Shown piece by piece: positions 35,006-43,984 of a stretch of 64,000 nt of DNA. The notes under the pieces were generated by a model. That model was not told the origin of the DNA. It did no database searches and saw nothing but the letters and a program-made list of their open reading frames with translations. The stretch spans positions 1 to 64,000 of the forward strand of contig CAIKWZ010000015.1 in assembly GCA_903831255.1 (NCBI GenBank), written 5' to 3'. This DNA is from an uncultured Alphaproteobacteria bacterium (GTDB taxonomy: Bacteria > Pseudomonadota > Alphaproteobacteria > Caulobacterales > Hyphomonadaceae). The translations under genes and the position numbers were made by a program. The number at the start of each line of letters is the position of its first letter. The stretch's first letter is position 1.

Positions 35006-35697
35006 AAGCAATCCCCGCCCTTATCAGCGTCTGCACGCTGACATGCCTCTCATCCGCCCTCGGCCAGGTCGCAGTCATCGACCCCAGCAATCTGGTTCAG
35101 AACGCGCTCTCGGCGGCGCGCAGTCTTCAGCAGGTCGCAAACCAGGTGAAGAGCCTCGAGAACGAGGCGAGAAATCTCATCGCCCTCGGCGATGGATCGA
35201 GCCGGGATCTGATCGACCGCCTCTCTGAAATGGAGAGGCTCATCGCCTCCGCCACCGACCTTGCGCGCGACCTGTCGGCCGCGCGCGCAGCCATGGAGCA
35301 TCTCGCCCCGCCGGGCGGCGCCGGATCGACACGCGCCGATCGCCAGCGCCTCGCCGCCGCCCAGGAAGCTGCCATTCGCGACGCCCTCGCCCAGACGCTG
35401 GCCGTCCAGGCGCTGGTCTCCGGAGAGATCGCGCGCGATCAGGCGGCGCTGGCCAGAATGGCGGACGCGAGCCTCGCAGCGGAGGGATCGCTGGCCGCCC
35501 AGCAGGCCGGAAACGAGCTGCTCGCCTTTCAGGCGGCTCAGATGATGCGCCTCGAGGCTCTGCTCTCGGCCTCCGCCCGCACGCAGGCCCTTGAGGGAGC
35601 GCGCACTCTGGAGGCCGAAGAGACGGCGCGCCGGCGTCATGAGCGCTTCTTCGGAGGCGCCGACCGGGCCCATCCCTCAGCTCCGCCCTGGCGATAG
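35002..35697 (+). CDS. trbJ: TrbJ, VirB5-type protein
   Basis: A 231-residue exported protein with a signal peptide (KAIPALISVCTLTCLSSALG). The mature part is helical: DPSNLVQNALSAARSLQQVANQVKSLENEARNLI, a start typical of TrbJ. Long Ala/Glu/Arg-rich coiled helices follow. It would sit at the pilus tip or base. Its start overlaps the trbE stop (ATGA). Confidence 0.88.
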   Translation: MKAIPALISVCTLTCLSSALGQVAVIDPSNLVQNALSAARSLQQVANQVKSLENEARNLIALGDGSSRDLIDRLSEMERLIASATDLARDLSAARAAMEHLAPPGGAGSTRADRQRLAAAQEAAIRDALAQTLAVQALVSGEIARDQAALARMADASLAAEGSLAAQQAGNELLAFQAAQMMRLEALLSASARTQALEGARTLEAEETARRRHERFFGGADRAHPSAPPWR

Positions 35698-35706
35698 GAG
35701 GCCGTC

Positions 35707-37053
35707 ATGGAGGACTTCTCCGCCATCGACACCTTTCTGGAGACCTTCACCCGCTACATCGACAGCGGGTTTGGCCTGATCGAGGGCGATATCGCCTCCC
35801 TCGCCTCGATCCTGATCGTCATCGACGTGACCCTCGCCGCCCTGTTCTGGGCCTGGGGAGAGCAGGAGGACGTTCTGCGCAGCCTCGTGCGCAAGACGCT
35901 CCATGTAGGGGCCTTCGCGTTCATCCTTGGTCAGTTTCAGCCGCTTTCAGAAATCGTGTTCGCAAGTTTCGCAGAGCTCGGCCTCAAGGCGAGCGATGCG
36001 CCGTTCGGACCGGCGGACCTGTTCAGGCCGGGCCTCGTCGCAGCCGAAGGGGTGACCGCCGCCCGGCCCATCTTCGATCACATCAGTCTCGTGGCGCCAG
36101 GGTTTGTGGAGGTCTTCGCCAATCTCCCTGAGGTCATCCTGCTCTTTGCCTCCGGGCTTATCGTGATCGCCGCCTTCTTCGTGCTCTCCCTTCAGCTGTT
36201 CATCCTGGTCATCGAGTTCAAACTGACCACGTTGGTCGGGTTTGTCCTCATTCCCTTCGCCTTCTGGAAACAGACGACCTTCCTCGCCGAACGCGTCCTC
36301 GCTCAGGTTATGGCCTCAGGGGTCAAGGTGCTCGTGGTGGCGGTGATCATCGGGATCGGATCGGGTCTGTTCGGAGAGCTTCGAACCGCCCTCTCAGCCG
36401 ACGACATCACGATCGAACAGGCCCTCAGCGTTGTGCTGGGTGCGCTTGTTCTGGCAGGGCTTGCGCTCTTCTGTCCGCGACTCGCGACGAGCATTCTCTC
36501 CGGGGCCCCGCAACTCTCCGCAGGGTCGGCCGTCCGGGTCGTCCGCAATGTGGGCGCCGCCTCAGCCGCCGTCGGCGCCGGCGCCATGATCGGGGCGCAA
36601 GGCGCAGCCCGCATGGGCCGGGCTGCGCCCGGCGCTCTGGCGGATATCACAGGCCTTGCCAGAGGCGCGATCGATGCGGGCGCCGAGCGCACCGGCCGGA
36701 CGGGCCTCGCCTCGGCGCCGGGCAATCTGGCCGCCGGCCTCGGTCACGCCGCCGCCGGACGCGCACGCGCTCTGGCCGGGGACATCGCAGCGGGGTTCAG
36801 AGCCCGCTCCGCCGGCAGCGCCGCGGCGATACGGGCGGCGGCAAGCCATGCCGGATCAGCCCGCCCTGATCCGCGCGATGACGCGAACCCGGGACACATC
36901 GGAGAGACGAGCCGGGCCGGGTCCGGCCTCGCCGGCGAGACGCCTCGTCCGTCGGGAGATCGGCCGATCGGTCCCGCACACACCACCCGCCCGCTCATGA
37001 CCCGTGATCGCGCGGGAGCATCACCAGGACCCGACAGGAAGGAGACCCTCTGA
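35707..37053 (+). CDS. trbL: TrbL, VirB6-type membrane channel protein
   Basis: A 448-residue polytopic protein. FSAIDTFLETFTRYIDSGFGLIEGDIASLASILIVIDVTLAALFWAW is the typical TrbL beginning, followed by four or more further helices up to about residue 270. The last third is a soluble, low-complexity tail rich in Ala, Gly and Arg. AGGAGGCC precedes the ATG. The tail is longer than the membrane core needs and may be flexible. Confidence 0.9.
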   Translation: MEDFSAIDTFLETFTRYIDSGFGLIEGDIASLASILIVIDVTLAALFWAWGEQEDVLRSLVRKTLHVGAFAFILGQFQPLSEIVFASFAELGLKASDAPFGPADLFRPGLVAAEGVTAARPIFDHISLVAPGFVEVFANLPEVILLFASGLIVIAAFFVLSLQLFILVIEFKLTTLVGFVLIPFAFWKQTTFLAERVLAQVMASGVKVLVVAVIIGIGSGLFGELRTALSADDITIEQALSVVLGALVLAGLALFCPRLATSILSGAPQLSAGSAVRVVRNVGAASAAVGAGAMIGAQGAARMGRAAPGALADITGLARGAIDAGAERTGRTGLASAPGNLAAGLGHAAAGRARALAGDIAAGFRARSAGSAAAIRAAASHAGSARPDPRDDANPGHIGETSRAGSGLAGETPRPSGDRPIGPAHTTRPLMTRDRAGASPGPDRKETL

Positions 37054-37054
37054 C

Positions 37055-37738
37055 ATGCCCGCCCCATCATCCCCGCGCTTCCAGCACCCCGTGGCGCCAG
37101 AAACGCCCTATCAGGCCGCCCATGAGCTCTGGGACCGCCGCATGGGCCTGGCGGTCGCCTCCGCCGGCCAGTGGCGTGCATTGAGCTTCTGGCTGATGGC
37201 TCTGTGCGCGCTCCTCGCCGGAGCGCTGAGCCTCATGGCGCTGAAGCCCCGGGCCATTCCCTATGTCATAGAGGCCGACCCGAACGGAGAGGCGCGCCTC
37301 GTGGGCCCTGCGACGGAAAGCTATGATCCGACGGATGCGCAGATCGCCTGGCATCTCTCCCGCTTTGTCGAGCAGGTACGGTCAATCTCCTCCGACCCGG
37401 TGCTGATGCGTCGCAGCTGGCTGCGGGCCTATGAGCAGAGCACCGAAGAGGGCGCCGCCAGCCTCACCGCCATCGCCTCCGCCATGGATCCGTTCGCCGA
37501 GATCGGCCGGCGAACGGTCTCGGTCGAGGTGATCTCGGCCATGCGCGCGGGACCCGAGAGCTTTCAGCTGCGCTGGCGCGAGCGGGCGTTCGCATCGGGT
37601 CGACCGGTCTCGGAAGAGATCTTCACCGGACTGATCACGACCGCCCTCCATACGCCGGTCACGGAAGCCGAGCTCCGCACCAATCCCCTCGGCGTCTACG
37701 TGCACGCCTTCAACCTCTCACGGGAGATCACCCCATGA
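37055..37738 (+). CDS. trbF: TrbF, VirB8-type assembly protein
   Basis: A 227-residue inner-membrane protein: a short cytoplasmic part (ETPYQAAHELWDRRMGLAVASAGQW), one membrane helix (SFWLMALCALLAGALSLMAL) and a periplasmic NTF2-like domain ending THPVTEAELRTNPLGVYVH-like (TPVTEAELRTNPLG). I chose ATG 37055, one base after the trbL stop with GGAGACC upstream; the open frame extends 17 codons into trbL. It nucleates the channel complex. Confidence 0.92.
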   Translation: MPAPSSPRFQHPVAPETPYQAAHELWDRRMGLAVASAGQWRALSFWLMALCALLAGALSLMALKPRAIPYVIEADPNGEARLVGPATESYDPTDAQIAWHLSRFVEQVRSISSDPVLMRRSWLRAYEQSTEEGAASLTAIASAMDPFAEIGRRTVSVEVISAMRAGPESFQLRWRERAFASGRPVSEEIFTGLITTALHTPVTEAELRTNPLGVYVHAFNLSREITP

Positions 37739-38454
37739 CAGCGTCCAGACCTGCGCCCGCCTGGCGGCCCGCCCTGGCCCTCGGTCTGCCTCTCTGGATT
37801 ACGCCCTTCGTGCTGGCGGAACCTCCGGAGGCGCCTCTTTATGAGCCAGGCGCAGCCATCGAGGTGATCGCCTCTCCGGCCCGCCTGACGGACATCATGC
37901 TGGAGGCGGGCGAGAGTCTGTTGTCCGTGGCGGCGGGAGATACGGCGCGCTGGACGCTCGCCAACGCCCTCTCCGGATCAGGCGCCGATCAGCGCCCGCA
38001 TGTCCTGATAAGACCGCAGGAAGAGGATCTGACAACTAACCTTCTGATCCTGACCGATCGTCGCGCCTATCATCTTGAGCTTCGCAGCTCCGCGAACCCC
38101 GGTCCTGCGCAGATCCGCTGGAGCTATCCGCCGGAACCAGCCGCCGCCCCTGAGCCTCAGGGAAGAGATGTTGAGCCGGCTGATCTGAACTTCGGCTGGA
38201 AGATCACGGGCGATGCCCCCTCCTGGCGTCCCGTCCGCGTCTTTGACGATGGGCGCCGCGTGTTCATCGAACGTGCGGAAAGCGCTCGGGAGGCGCCGCC
38301 CCTGATGATCATCGGACCGGAGGGACCTGAGCTCGCCAATTACCGGGTGACCGAGCGTCACTACATCGTCGACGACCTGTTTGAGAGTGCGGAGATGCGC
38401 GTTGGGACACGCTCGCCGGTCATTGTCCGTATTCGGAAGGATGCATTGAAATGA
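37735..38454 (+). CDS. trbG: TrbG, VirB9-type protein
   Basis: A 239-residue exported protein of the outer core complex. A signal segment (WRPALALGLPLWITPFVLA) is followed by the VirB9 beta domain (LLSVAAGDTARWTLANALSGSG, then HVLIRPQEEDLTTNLLILTDRRAYHLEL) and the second domain ending YIVDDLFESAEMRVGTR. The start overlaps the trbF stop, and the stop overlaps trbI. Length and order are normal. Confidence 0.92.
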   Translation: MTASRPAPAWRPALALGLPLWITPFVLAEPPEAPLYEPGAAIEVIASPARLTDIMLEAGESLLSVAAGDTARWTLANALSGSGADQRPHVLIRPQEEDLTTNLLILTDRRAYHLELRSSANPGPAQIRWSYPPEPAAAPEPQGRDVEPADLNFGWKITGDAPSWRPVRVFDDGRRVFIERAESAREAPPLMIIGPEGPELANYRVTERHYIVDDLFESAEMRVGTRSPVIVRIRKDALK

Positions 38455-39659
38455 ACACAGAGACCGGACCGGTCGGAATGACCCCCGAGACGGAGGCCCA
38501 CAACGGGCCTCTGTCCGAACCCCCGCGCCTCACGCGGATCCGCATGCCGGCGGGAGAGGGCTCGAACCTCAATAAGCGCATGATCCTGATCCTCGCAGGC
38601 GGCGGCGCCCTGACCATCCTTCTGATATTCGCCTCAACCCTGTCGCCGCCGGCCGCAGCGCCTGCAACCACAGGACAGACCGGCGCCATCCGTCCTCTGG
38701 GCCCGGACAGCGCCGCACGAAGGATCCGGGGACCGGCCAGTTACGCCGACCTAACGCCGGCGCCGTCTTCCGATCCGGAATTGGACGTGGACATGAGCAT
38801 GGACATGGAGCCGTTCGATCCACTTTCCGATGAGGAAGAAGTACAGGCAAGCGGATGGAGCGCATGGGACGCATCGGGCGATGACGAACGCCCGGCGTCA
38901 GGAGGATGGAGAAACAAGCGACCCATGGCGACCCCGGAAGAAACCCTGATCGGCGGCCCCGCAAAGCCATCAGAGCCCCCGACGCCGCCTGCATCTCCCG
39001 ATCTGTTCTTCACCCTGAAGTCGCCGGGATCCGCGCCAGGACCCCAGATAACGAAGACGACGCAGGAGGCCGCCCGGATCCAGCTCAGCGCCGGCACAGT
39101 GATACAGGCGAGCCTGATCACCTCCGTTCATTCGGGCCTGGGCGGCCCGGTGATGGCGCAGGTCCTGCGCCCCGTTCTCGACAGCCGAACCGGTCTTCAG
39201 GAGGCGATACCGGCCGGAACGCGGGTCATCGGGGAAGCACGCGCATCGCCACGCTTTGGCGAGCGACGGATCGCAATCATCTGGTCACGGCTCATCCTGC
39301 CAGATGGACGTGAGATCGCCCTCGATGATCCCGCCCTCGATGCGGCGGGGCGCACAGGCATCCCCGCACGGACCGATAATCACTGGGGCGACCTGTTCGG
39401 CGCTGCCCTCCTTGGCACCATGATCAGCGCAGGCGCCGCGGCAACCGAAGACGCAGGAAGAGATGAGATCCTGATTAGCGGTCAGGAAGCCGCATTGAGA
39501 GGACGGGAACCGCGCGGGATACTTGCCGAGGGGGTAGCGACAACTGCGTCGGCCGCATCCGCACGCGTGCTAGACCGGTCGCTGGCCCTGGCCCCCACGC
39601 TCACGGCGGAGACGGGATCGCGTGTCTCAATTCTGGTCAACCGAACGATGGAGTTCTGA
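38451..39659 (+). CDS. trbI: TrbI, VirB10-type core protein
   Basis: A 402-residue protein with one membrane helix near residue 45 (MILILAGGGALTILLIFAS), a Pro/Ala/Asp-rich linker (about 65-190) and a C-terminal beta-barrel domain from IQLSAGTVIQASLITSVHSGLGGPVMAQVL to the end. VirB10 bridges inner and outer membranes. It is the last gene of the operon. The DUF2274 gene often found after trbI in such elements is not seen. Confidence 0.92.
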   Translation: MNTETGPVGMTPETEAHNGPLSEPPRLTRIRMPAGEGSNLNKRMILILAGGGALTILLIFASTLSPPAAAPATTGQTGAIRPLGPDSAARRIRGPASYADLTPAPSSDPELDVDMSMDMEPFDPLSDEEEVQASGWSAWDASGDDERPASGGWRNKRPMATPEETLIGGPAKPSEPPTPPASPDLFFTLKSPGSAPGPQITKTTQEAARIQLSAGTVIQASLITSVHSGLGGPVMAQVLRPVLDSRTGLQEAIPAGTRVIGEARASPRFGERRIAIIWSRLILPDGREIALDDPALDAAGRTGIPARTDNHWGDLFGAALLGTMISAGAAATEDAGRDEILISGQEAALRGREPRGILAEGVATTASAASARVLDRSLALAPTLTAETGSRVSILVNRTMEF

Positions 39660-40221
39660 AGGGTGAGATCACTCGTCGGCTGCAGAAACGCCCCGGTCGA
39701 CAGGGGTGATCCCACACACATCACCATCTCTCAGTACTTTTACTTGTGAGGGATAAACACCTCCCACGCCACCGCATGGATCACCAAAATCTCCCGTACG
39801 AAGGGGAAGCAGGTGAAAATGAGAGTGGACGATCATCTGGCCAGACAAACCGGGTGATCTGTAGCAGGGTAACGATGCTACCAGCCATCAGGGTTGGGCC
39901 AGAGGCCAAAACTACGGTCGTGGTATGGCGGCTTAGTAAGAGTTGAACGATAGGATCGAGACATTCGTGCGCTGCGGTCCCTGAGCGAACATTCCCAGAC
40001 GCCCGGTTTCTGGTCGGTCATCCTCTGCCAGCTATGGCTACGGGCCAGACGCAGAGGTCAGGTCGGCTCAAGGAAATTGAACTGTGCGAGACAAAATCAG
40101 CGGCCAGTCTATCCCCATAGACTGTTGGCCATGAGCCCTGGAGTTTAAGACAAATTGCGCTAGCCTTGAACACGCTTGCGCTTCCTATCGGTGGACGACC
40201 AACACAAGAACTGAAAGCCGT
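39660..40221. other. junction between the trb operon and the methyltransferase-helicase unit
   Basis: About 560 bases without a recognisable gene. Base composition shifts to less GC-rich here and stays so to about 44.5 kb, in contrast to the trb operon. This marks a likely insertion boundary. No clear flanking repeat was found by eye. Confidence 0.4.
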
Positions 40222-40815
40222 ATGTCCAGTTTTTATGAAGCGAATGCGGAAATGTTCATCCTGAACACCCGCAATGTCGACATGTCCGAGTTTCAAAATC
40301 GCTTCTTAGCAGCGTTGCCGGTGGTCGAGGGCAGACGAGCCAGAATCCTTGACGCAGGCTCGGGGTCAGGAAGAGACGCGCGAGCCTTTCAGCTGCTTGG
40401 CTATGACGTAGAGGCCTTCGACGCATCCCTAGCGATGGTAGAGGCGACACGAAAATATGCAGGAGTCGTAACTCAATGCATGCGGTTCGAGGACTTCACG
40501 TGGGATCACCCGTTCGAGGGGATCTGGGCCTGTGCGTCCCTGTTGCACGTCGCCGAGCAACAACTACCAAATGTCATAGACAAACTGGCCGCAAGTTTGA
40601 CGCCTGGAGGCGTACTCTTCCTTTCCTTTAAGCTTGGCGCGGGTGAACGGCTCAAGGATGGTCGACGGTTTACCGATATGGATGCAGATCGCCTCACGAC
40701 CCTCCTCAAAGGATGCAATGAATTATCGCTGCCTGAGATTTGGCTAAGCTCGGACGGTCGGCGAGAGCGCGCGTCAGAAACATGGGTAAATGCGCTTGTG
40801 AGGACGCGGTCATGA
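40222..40815 (+). CDS. class I SAM-dependent methyltransferase (TehB/UbiE-like)
   Basis: A 197-residue Rossmann methyltransferase. SAM motif I is RILDAGSGSGRDARAFQLLGYDVEAFDAS (residues 39-67). FEGIWACASLLHVAEQQLPNVIDKLAASLTPGGVLFLSFKLG is the motif IV-VI stretch. It lacks NPPY or Pro-Cys motifs of DNA methyltransferases, so a small molecule or protein is the likelier substrate. The stop overlaps the ATG of the HIT-PLD gene (ATGA), so the two are translationally coupled. That coupling to a nuclease-helicase protein is the main reason to think it acts in the same system. Confidence 0.88.
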   Translation: MSSFYEANAEMFILNTRNVDMSEFQNRFLAALPVVEGRRARILDAGSGSGRDARAFQLLGYDVEAFDASLAMVEATRKYAGVVTQCMRFEDFTWDHPFEGIWACASLLHVAEQQLPNVIDKLAASLTPGGVLFLSFKLGAGERLKDGRRFTDMDADRLTTLLKGCNELSLPEIWLSSDGRRERASETWVNALVRTRS

Positions 40816-41678
40816 ATGATTTCGTCCCTGAAGGTAGATCTCGCGAACAGCCTTGCGCACTCTGCGCTGCCGAAGCCAGATCCATTCTGGAATGCGACGC
40901 GCAAGTTATGCTTATACGCCGTGGTTCTGGGCTAGTTCTCATGCCCCGTCGTCATGTCGCGCGTTGGCGGGAGTTATCAATTACGGAACAGACGTCGCTC
41001 GTCACCAGGATTGGCCCAGCACAGACATTGCTCGAAAGAGATGAAGCATTTTCCCAGGTAGCTGTCGTCGAGGTCGGCGGCCATGTCCATCTGCGGATCA
41101 CGCCGCCAATCGGCCTGCCCAGCCTCTTGCCAGACGCACCGCATGATCGCCCGCTCATATCTGGTGGCGCAGATTCTCTTTATGCCCATCTTTGTCCGCT
41201 TATCGATCAGGCAACGGCTGTCGATCTATCGGTGTCCTTCCTGATGGCCTCCGGCGTAAATCTCGTGCTGCCGCATCTACGCGATTTGCTGGATCGGGGC
41301 GGTCGGTTGCGCCTGTTGACAGGCGATTACCTCGACGTGACTGAGCCCTCGGCTCTCCGAATGCTCGCGGATCTCGATGGCGAAAGTCGCTTGTACGTAT
41401 TTCAGGCAGAACAGATTCCATTCCATCCCAAGGCCTGGATGTTCAGATTCTCCGAGGGAGGTGGCGCACTGATCCTCGGATCATCCAACTTATCACGCTC
41501 TGCACTGACGGACGGAATAGAGTGGAACCTGCGCCACGTTGAATCGGTGGACCCAGAACCGCTTCTGGCCGCGCGCAGAGCTTTCGATGCCTTGTTGGAA
41601 AGACCTGAAGTAACTGAGGTAACACCGGCTTGGATTGACGCATACGAGTCCCGTCGACAGGTACAACGCCCCCCATAA
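40812..41678 (+). CDS. HIT-PLD protein, N-terminal part of a split helicase
   Basis: A 288-residue product with two domains. The first, residues 10-100, is HIT-like: CALC (15-18), LVLMPRRHVARW and GHVHLRI (90-96). In classical HIT hydrolases the motif is H-x-H-x-H, while the third His is Arg95 here. The second domain, residues 130-275, is phospholipase D-like: FHPKAWMF (204-211) gives the H-x-K pair, and LGSSNLSRSALTDGIEWN (222-239) completes the site, as in DISARM- and helicase-associated PLD nucleases. The stop TAA lies directly after C_CCC_CCA. The natural continuation is the helicase at 41675 in the -1 frame, giving a 1057-residue HIT-PLD-helicase-DUF3427-like protein. Confidence 0.82.
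   Translation: MNDFVPEGRSREQPCALCAAEARSILECDAQVMLIRRGSGLVLMPRRHVARWRELSITEQTSLVTRIGPAQTLLERDEAFSQVAVVEVGGHVHLRITPPIGLPSLLPDAPHDRPLISGGADSLYAHLCPLIDQATAVDLSVSFLMASGVNLVLPHLRDLLDRGGRLRLLTGDYLDVTEPSALRMLADLDGESRLYVFQAEQIPFHPKAWMFRFSEGGGALILGSSNLSRSALTDGIEWNLRHVESVDPEPLLAARRAFDALLERPEVTEVTPAWIDAYESRRQVQRPP
41669..41678 (+). other. C_CCC_CCA slippery heptamer followed by TAA
   Basis: In the HIT-PLD frame the codons are CGC CCC CCA TAA. The seven bases 41669-41675 read C CCC CCA, an X_XXY_YYZ heptamer in the exact phase needed for a -1 ribosomal shift. A shift here continues with ATA ACT GGC into the helicase frame. The six-C run is also prone to replication slippage or sequencing error, so phase variation or an error are alternatives. 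I could not identify a downstream pseudoknot by eye. Confidence 0.55.
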
Positions 41679-43984
41679 CTGGCGTACCTCAGGAAGCGCC
41701 CGCCGCGCCTCCGACACCCCATGAGATTCAAGAGGAAGCCCTACTCGCACTCCGTAAGACCCGCACTAGGGGATACGCCGCGGGGTTGGTGGTCCTTGCC
41801 ACAGGGCTAGGCAAAACCTTCCTCTCCGCCTTCGATAGCTTGCACGCAGACCGGGTTCTCTTTGTGGCTCATCGCGACGAGATCTTAACGCAGGCCATGG
41901 CCGCCTTTCGCGCTGTTCGACCCCAGGCCAGGATCGGGCGCTACAATGGGGACCACAAGGACGCCGACGCAGACATTCTGTTTGCCTCCGTGCAGACCCT
42001 CGCCCGTCATGCGCATCTTGGCCGGTTCGATACGCGTACCTTTGATTACATCGTCATTGACGAGTTCCACCACGCCGCAGCCACCACGTATCGGCGCATT
42101 ATCGAGCATTTCCAACCAGGGTTCCTGCTAGGATTGACCGCAACGCCTGACCGCAGCGACGGCGGCGACCTTCTGAGCCTCTGCGAAGAAAATGTTGTTT
42201 ACGAATGTGACCTCTGGTCCGGAATTGACCGAGGCCTGCTGGCGCCGTTCCACTATTTTGGCGTACCCGACCTAATCGAGTATGCTCAAATTCCCTGGCG
42301 CAACGGTCGCTTCGACGAGGACGCGTTGACGGAAGCCGTTGCAACTCGAGCACGCGCCGAAAACGCGCTAGATCAACTTGCCAAGAGGGGCGGCAAAAAG
42401 ACTATCGGCTTCTGTGTCTCCCGCCGGCATGCCGATTTCATGGCCGACTTTTCACGTGCGCGAGGACTACGTGCCTTAGCTGTCCATTCTGGCGAGACCT
42501 CTGCCCCAAGGACCAGCGCACTGAAGGCGCTCGAGGACGGCGCTTTGGACATCATTTTTGCCGTCGACATGTTCAACGAAGGGGTCGACATACCCTCAAT
42601 AGATACCGTTCTTATGCTACGCCCCACGGAAAGCCCAGTGATATGGCTACAGCAGCTCGGCCGCGGCCTGCGCCGGTCGGCAGAGAAAACTCACCTTGCG
42701 GTCATAGACTACATTGGAAACCACCGCATCTTCTTGACCAAGCTGCGCACACTACTAAAGGCGGGCCCCAGCGATGGCGCGCTGCGGGTCGCGCTTGAGC
42801 AGTTTAGGGTCCAGGATATTCAGTTCCCGGCGGGCTGCGAAGTAACTTATGACCTTAAAGCTCTTGATATTCTTCAGTCCTTGCTACGTCAGCCGCGCGA
42901 TGGCGAGGAACTCACCGCCTTTTATCGGGACTTTCGCGAGCGCCATGGCTCAAGGCCCACGGCATCCGAGGTGCAGCATGCAGGGTTTAATCCGATGCGT
43001 ACCGGTCACGCAGGTTGGATCGGCTTTGTCGCCGATATGGGTGATCTATCCGGGGAATCACGGGACGCCTGGACAAAGCATCGCGCGCTTCTGGAGGAAG
43101 TGGAAACAACCCGCATGACGCGGAGCTACAAGATGTTGGTCCTTCGGGCCATGATCGAGGGTGGCGCCTTCCCGGGGCGGATCGCGCTGGACGACCTGAT
43201 CGCACGCGTCAGTCAAATGGCCCGTCGAAATCCGCTGATAAAGGCCGACCTAAGTGTCAATCCAGACGACACACAGCGCCTTCGCGAGATTCTCATCAGA
43301 CAGCCACTTAGAATCCTTGCGGACACGCAGTGGTTCCAGATGGGGCCGGGCACCTTCGAAACCACCTTCCCAGCGATCGAGGCCAACGCCATAACAGCCC
43401 TTGTCTCGGAAGTCGTCGACTGGCGACTGCTGCGTTACTTCCAGAACCATGATGGGGATGAAGATTCCTCTGAGAGCGCGAACCTGCCTGCAGACGCTGA
43501 AAGCGGAGCCCCCGACATCAGCGCGAGCAGAAAGCGACTGACACAATGGCAGGAATACCCGAGAGAGCAGATCGCGCCCCTGTTCGGAGACGTCTTCAAC
43601 ACAGGCTCTTGGAATGTCGGAGTCAGGGTGCTGGAAAGCACTCGGGACATGATCCTGCTGGTGACACTGGACAAGGCCAGCATGTCCACAGGCGGCCACT
43701 ATGCCGACCGGTTTGTTAGCCCCACGCGCTTCGTCTGGAGCGCACAGACCAGCATCACCCGAGACAGTCGCCGCGGCCGCATCATCTCGGGGACCGAGAC
43801 TGACTGGATCGTCCACTTATTCGTGCGAAAGTCGAAACTTCGGGACGGTCGCGCCGCGCCATTCCGTTATGTTGGTCCAGTCCGTTTCATCAGGTGGGTG
43901 GAGGAGACGCCGCTGACGGTGGAGTGGGAACTCTCCGAGCAGGTGCCGAAACACTTGAGAGAATTGTATCAGGTCGTGGACTGA
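41675..43984 (+). CDS. SF2 helicase with DUF3427-like C-terminus, probably frameshift-fused to the HIT-PLD protein
   Basis: From 41675 the frame reads ITGVPQEAP, then PHEIQEEALLALRKTRTRGYAAGLVVLATGLGKT (the entry helix and Walker A). DEFHHA (Walker B), LTATPDRSDG and QQLGRGLRR (motif VI) follow. The end contains GSWNVGVRVLE, DRFVSPTRFVW and HLFVRKSKLRDGRAAPFRYVG, as in DUF3427 domains. No ATG, GTG or TTG occurs in frame between 41675 and 41786. The TTG at 41786 lies only nine codons before the Walker lysine and would remove the entry helix. So separate translation should not give a working helicase. Confidence 0.8.
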   Translation: MTGVPQEAPAAPPTPHEIQEEALLALRKTRTRGYAAGLVVLATGLGKTFLSAFDSLHADRVLFVAHRDEILTQAMAAFRAVRPQARIGRYNGDHKDADADILFASVQTLARHAHLGRFDTRTFDYIVIDEFHHAAATTYRRIIEHFQPGFLLGLTATPDRSDGGDLLSLCEENVVYECDLWSGIDRGLLAPFHYFGVPDLIEYAQIPWRNGRFDEDALTEAVATRARAENALDQLAKRGGKKTIGFCVSRRHADFMADFSRARGLRALAVHSGETSAPRTSALKALEDGALDIIFAVDMFNEGVDIPSIDTVLMLRPTESPVIWLQQLGRGLRRSAEKTHLAVIDYIGNHRIFLTKLRTLLKAGPSDGALRVALEQFRVQDIQFPAGCEVTYDLKALDILQSLLRQPRDGEELTAFYRDFRERHGSRPTASEVQHAGFNPMRTGHAGWIGFVADMGDLSGESRDAWTKHRALLEEVETTRMTRSYKMLVLRAMIEGGAFPGRIALDDLIARVSQMARRNPLIKADLSVNPDDTQRLREILIRQPLRILADTQWFQMGPGTFETTFPAIEANAITALVSEVVDWRLLRYFQNHDGDEDSSESANLPADAESGAPDISASRKRLTQWQEYPREQIAPLFGDVFNTGSWNVGVRVLESTRDMILLVTLDKASMSTGGHYADRFVSPTRFVWSAQTSITRDSRRGRIISGTETDWIVHLFVRKSKLRDGRAAPFRYVGPVRFIRWVEETPLTVEWELSEQVPKHLRELYQVVD

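Noticed and set aside
40222-43984. Calling the methyltransferase-PLD-helicase unit a DISARM system
   Set aside because: DrmB (DUF1998) is absent, PLD and helicase are in one joined reading unit, and the methyltransferase lacks DNA-methylase motifs.
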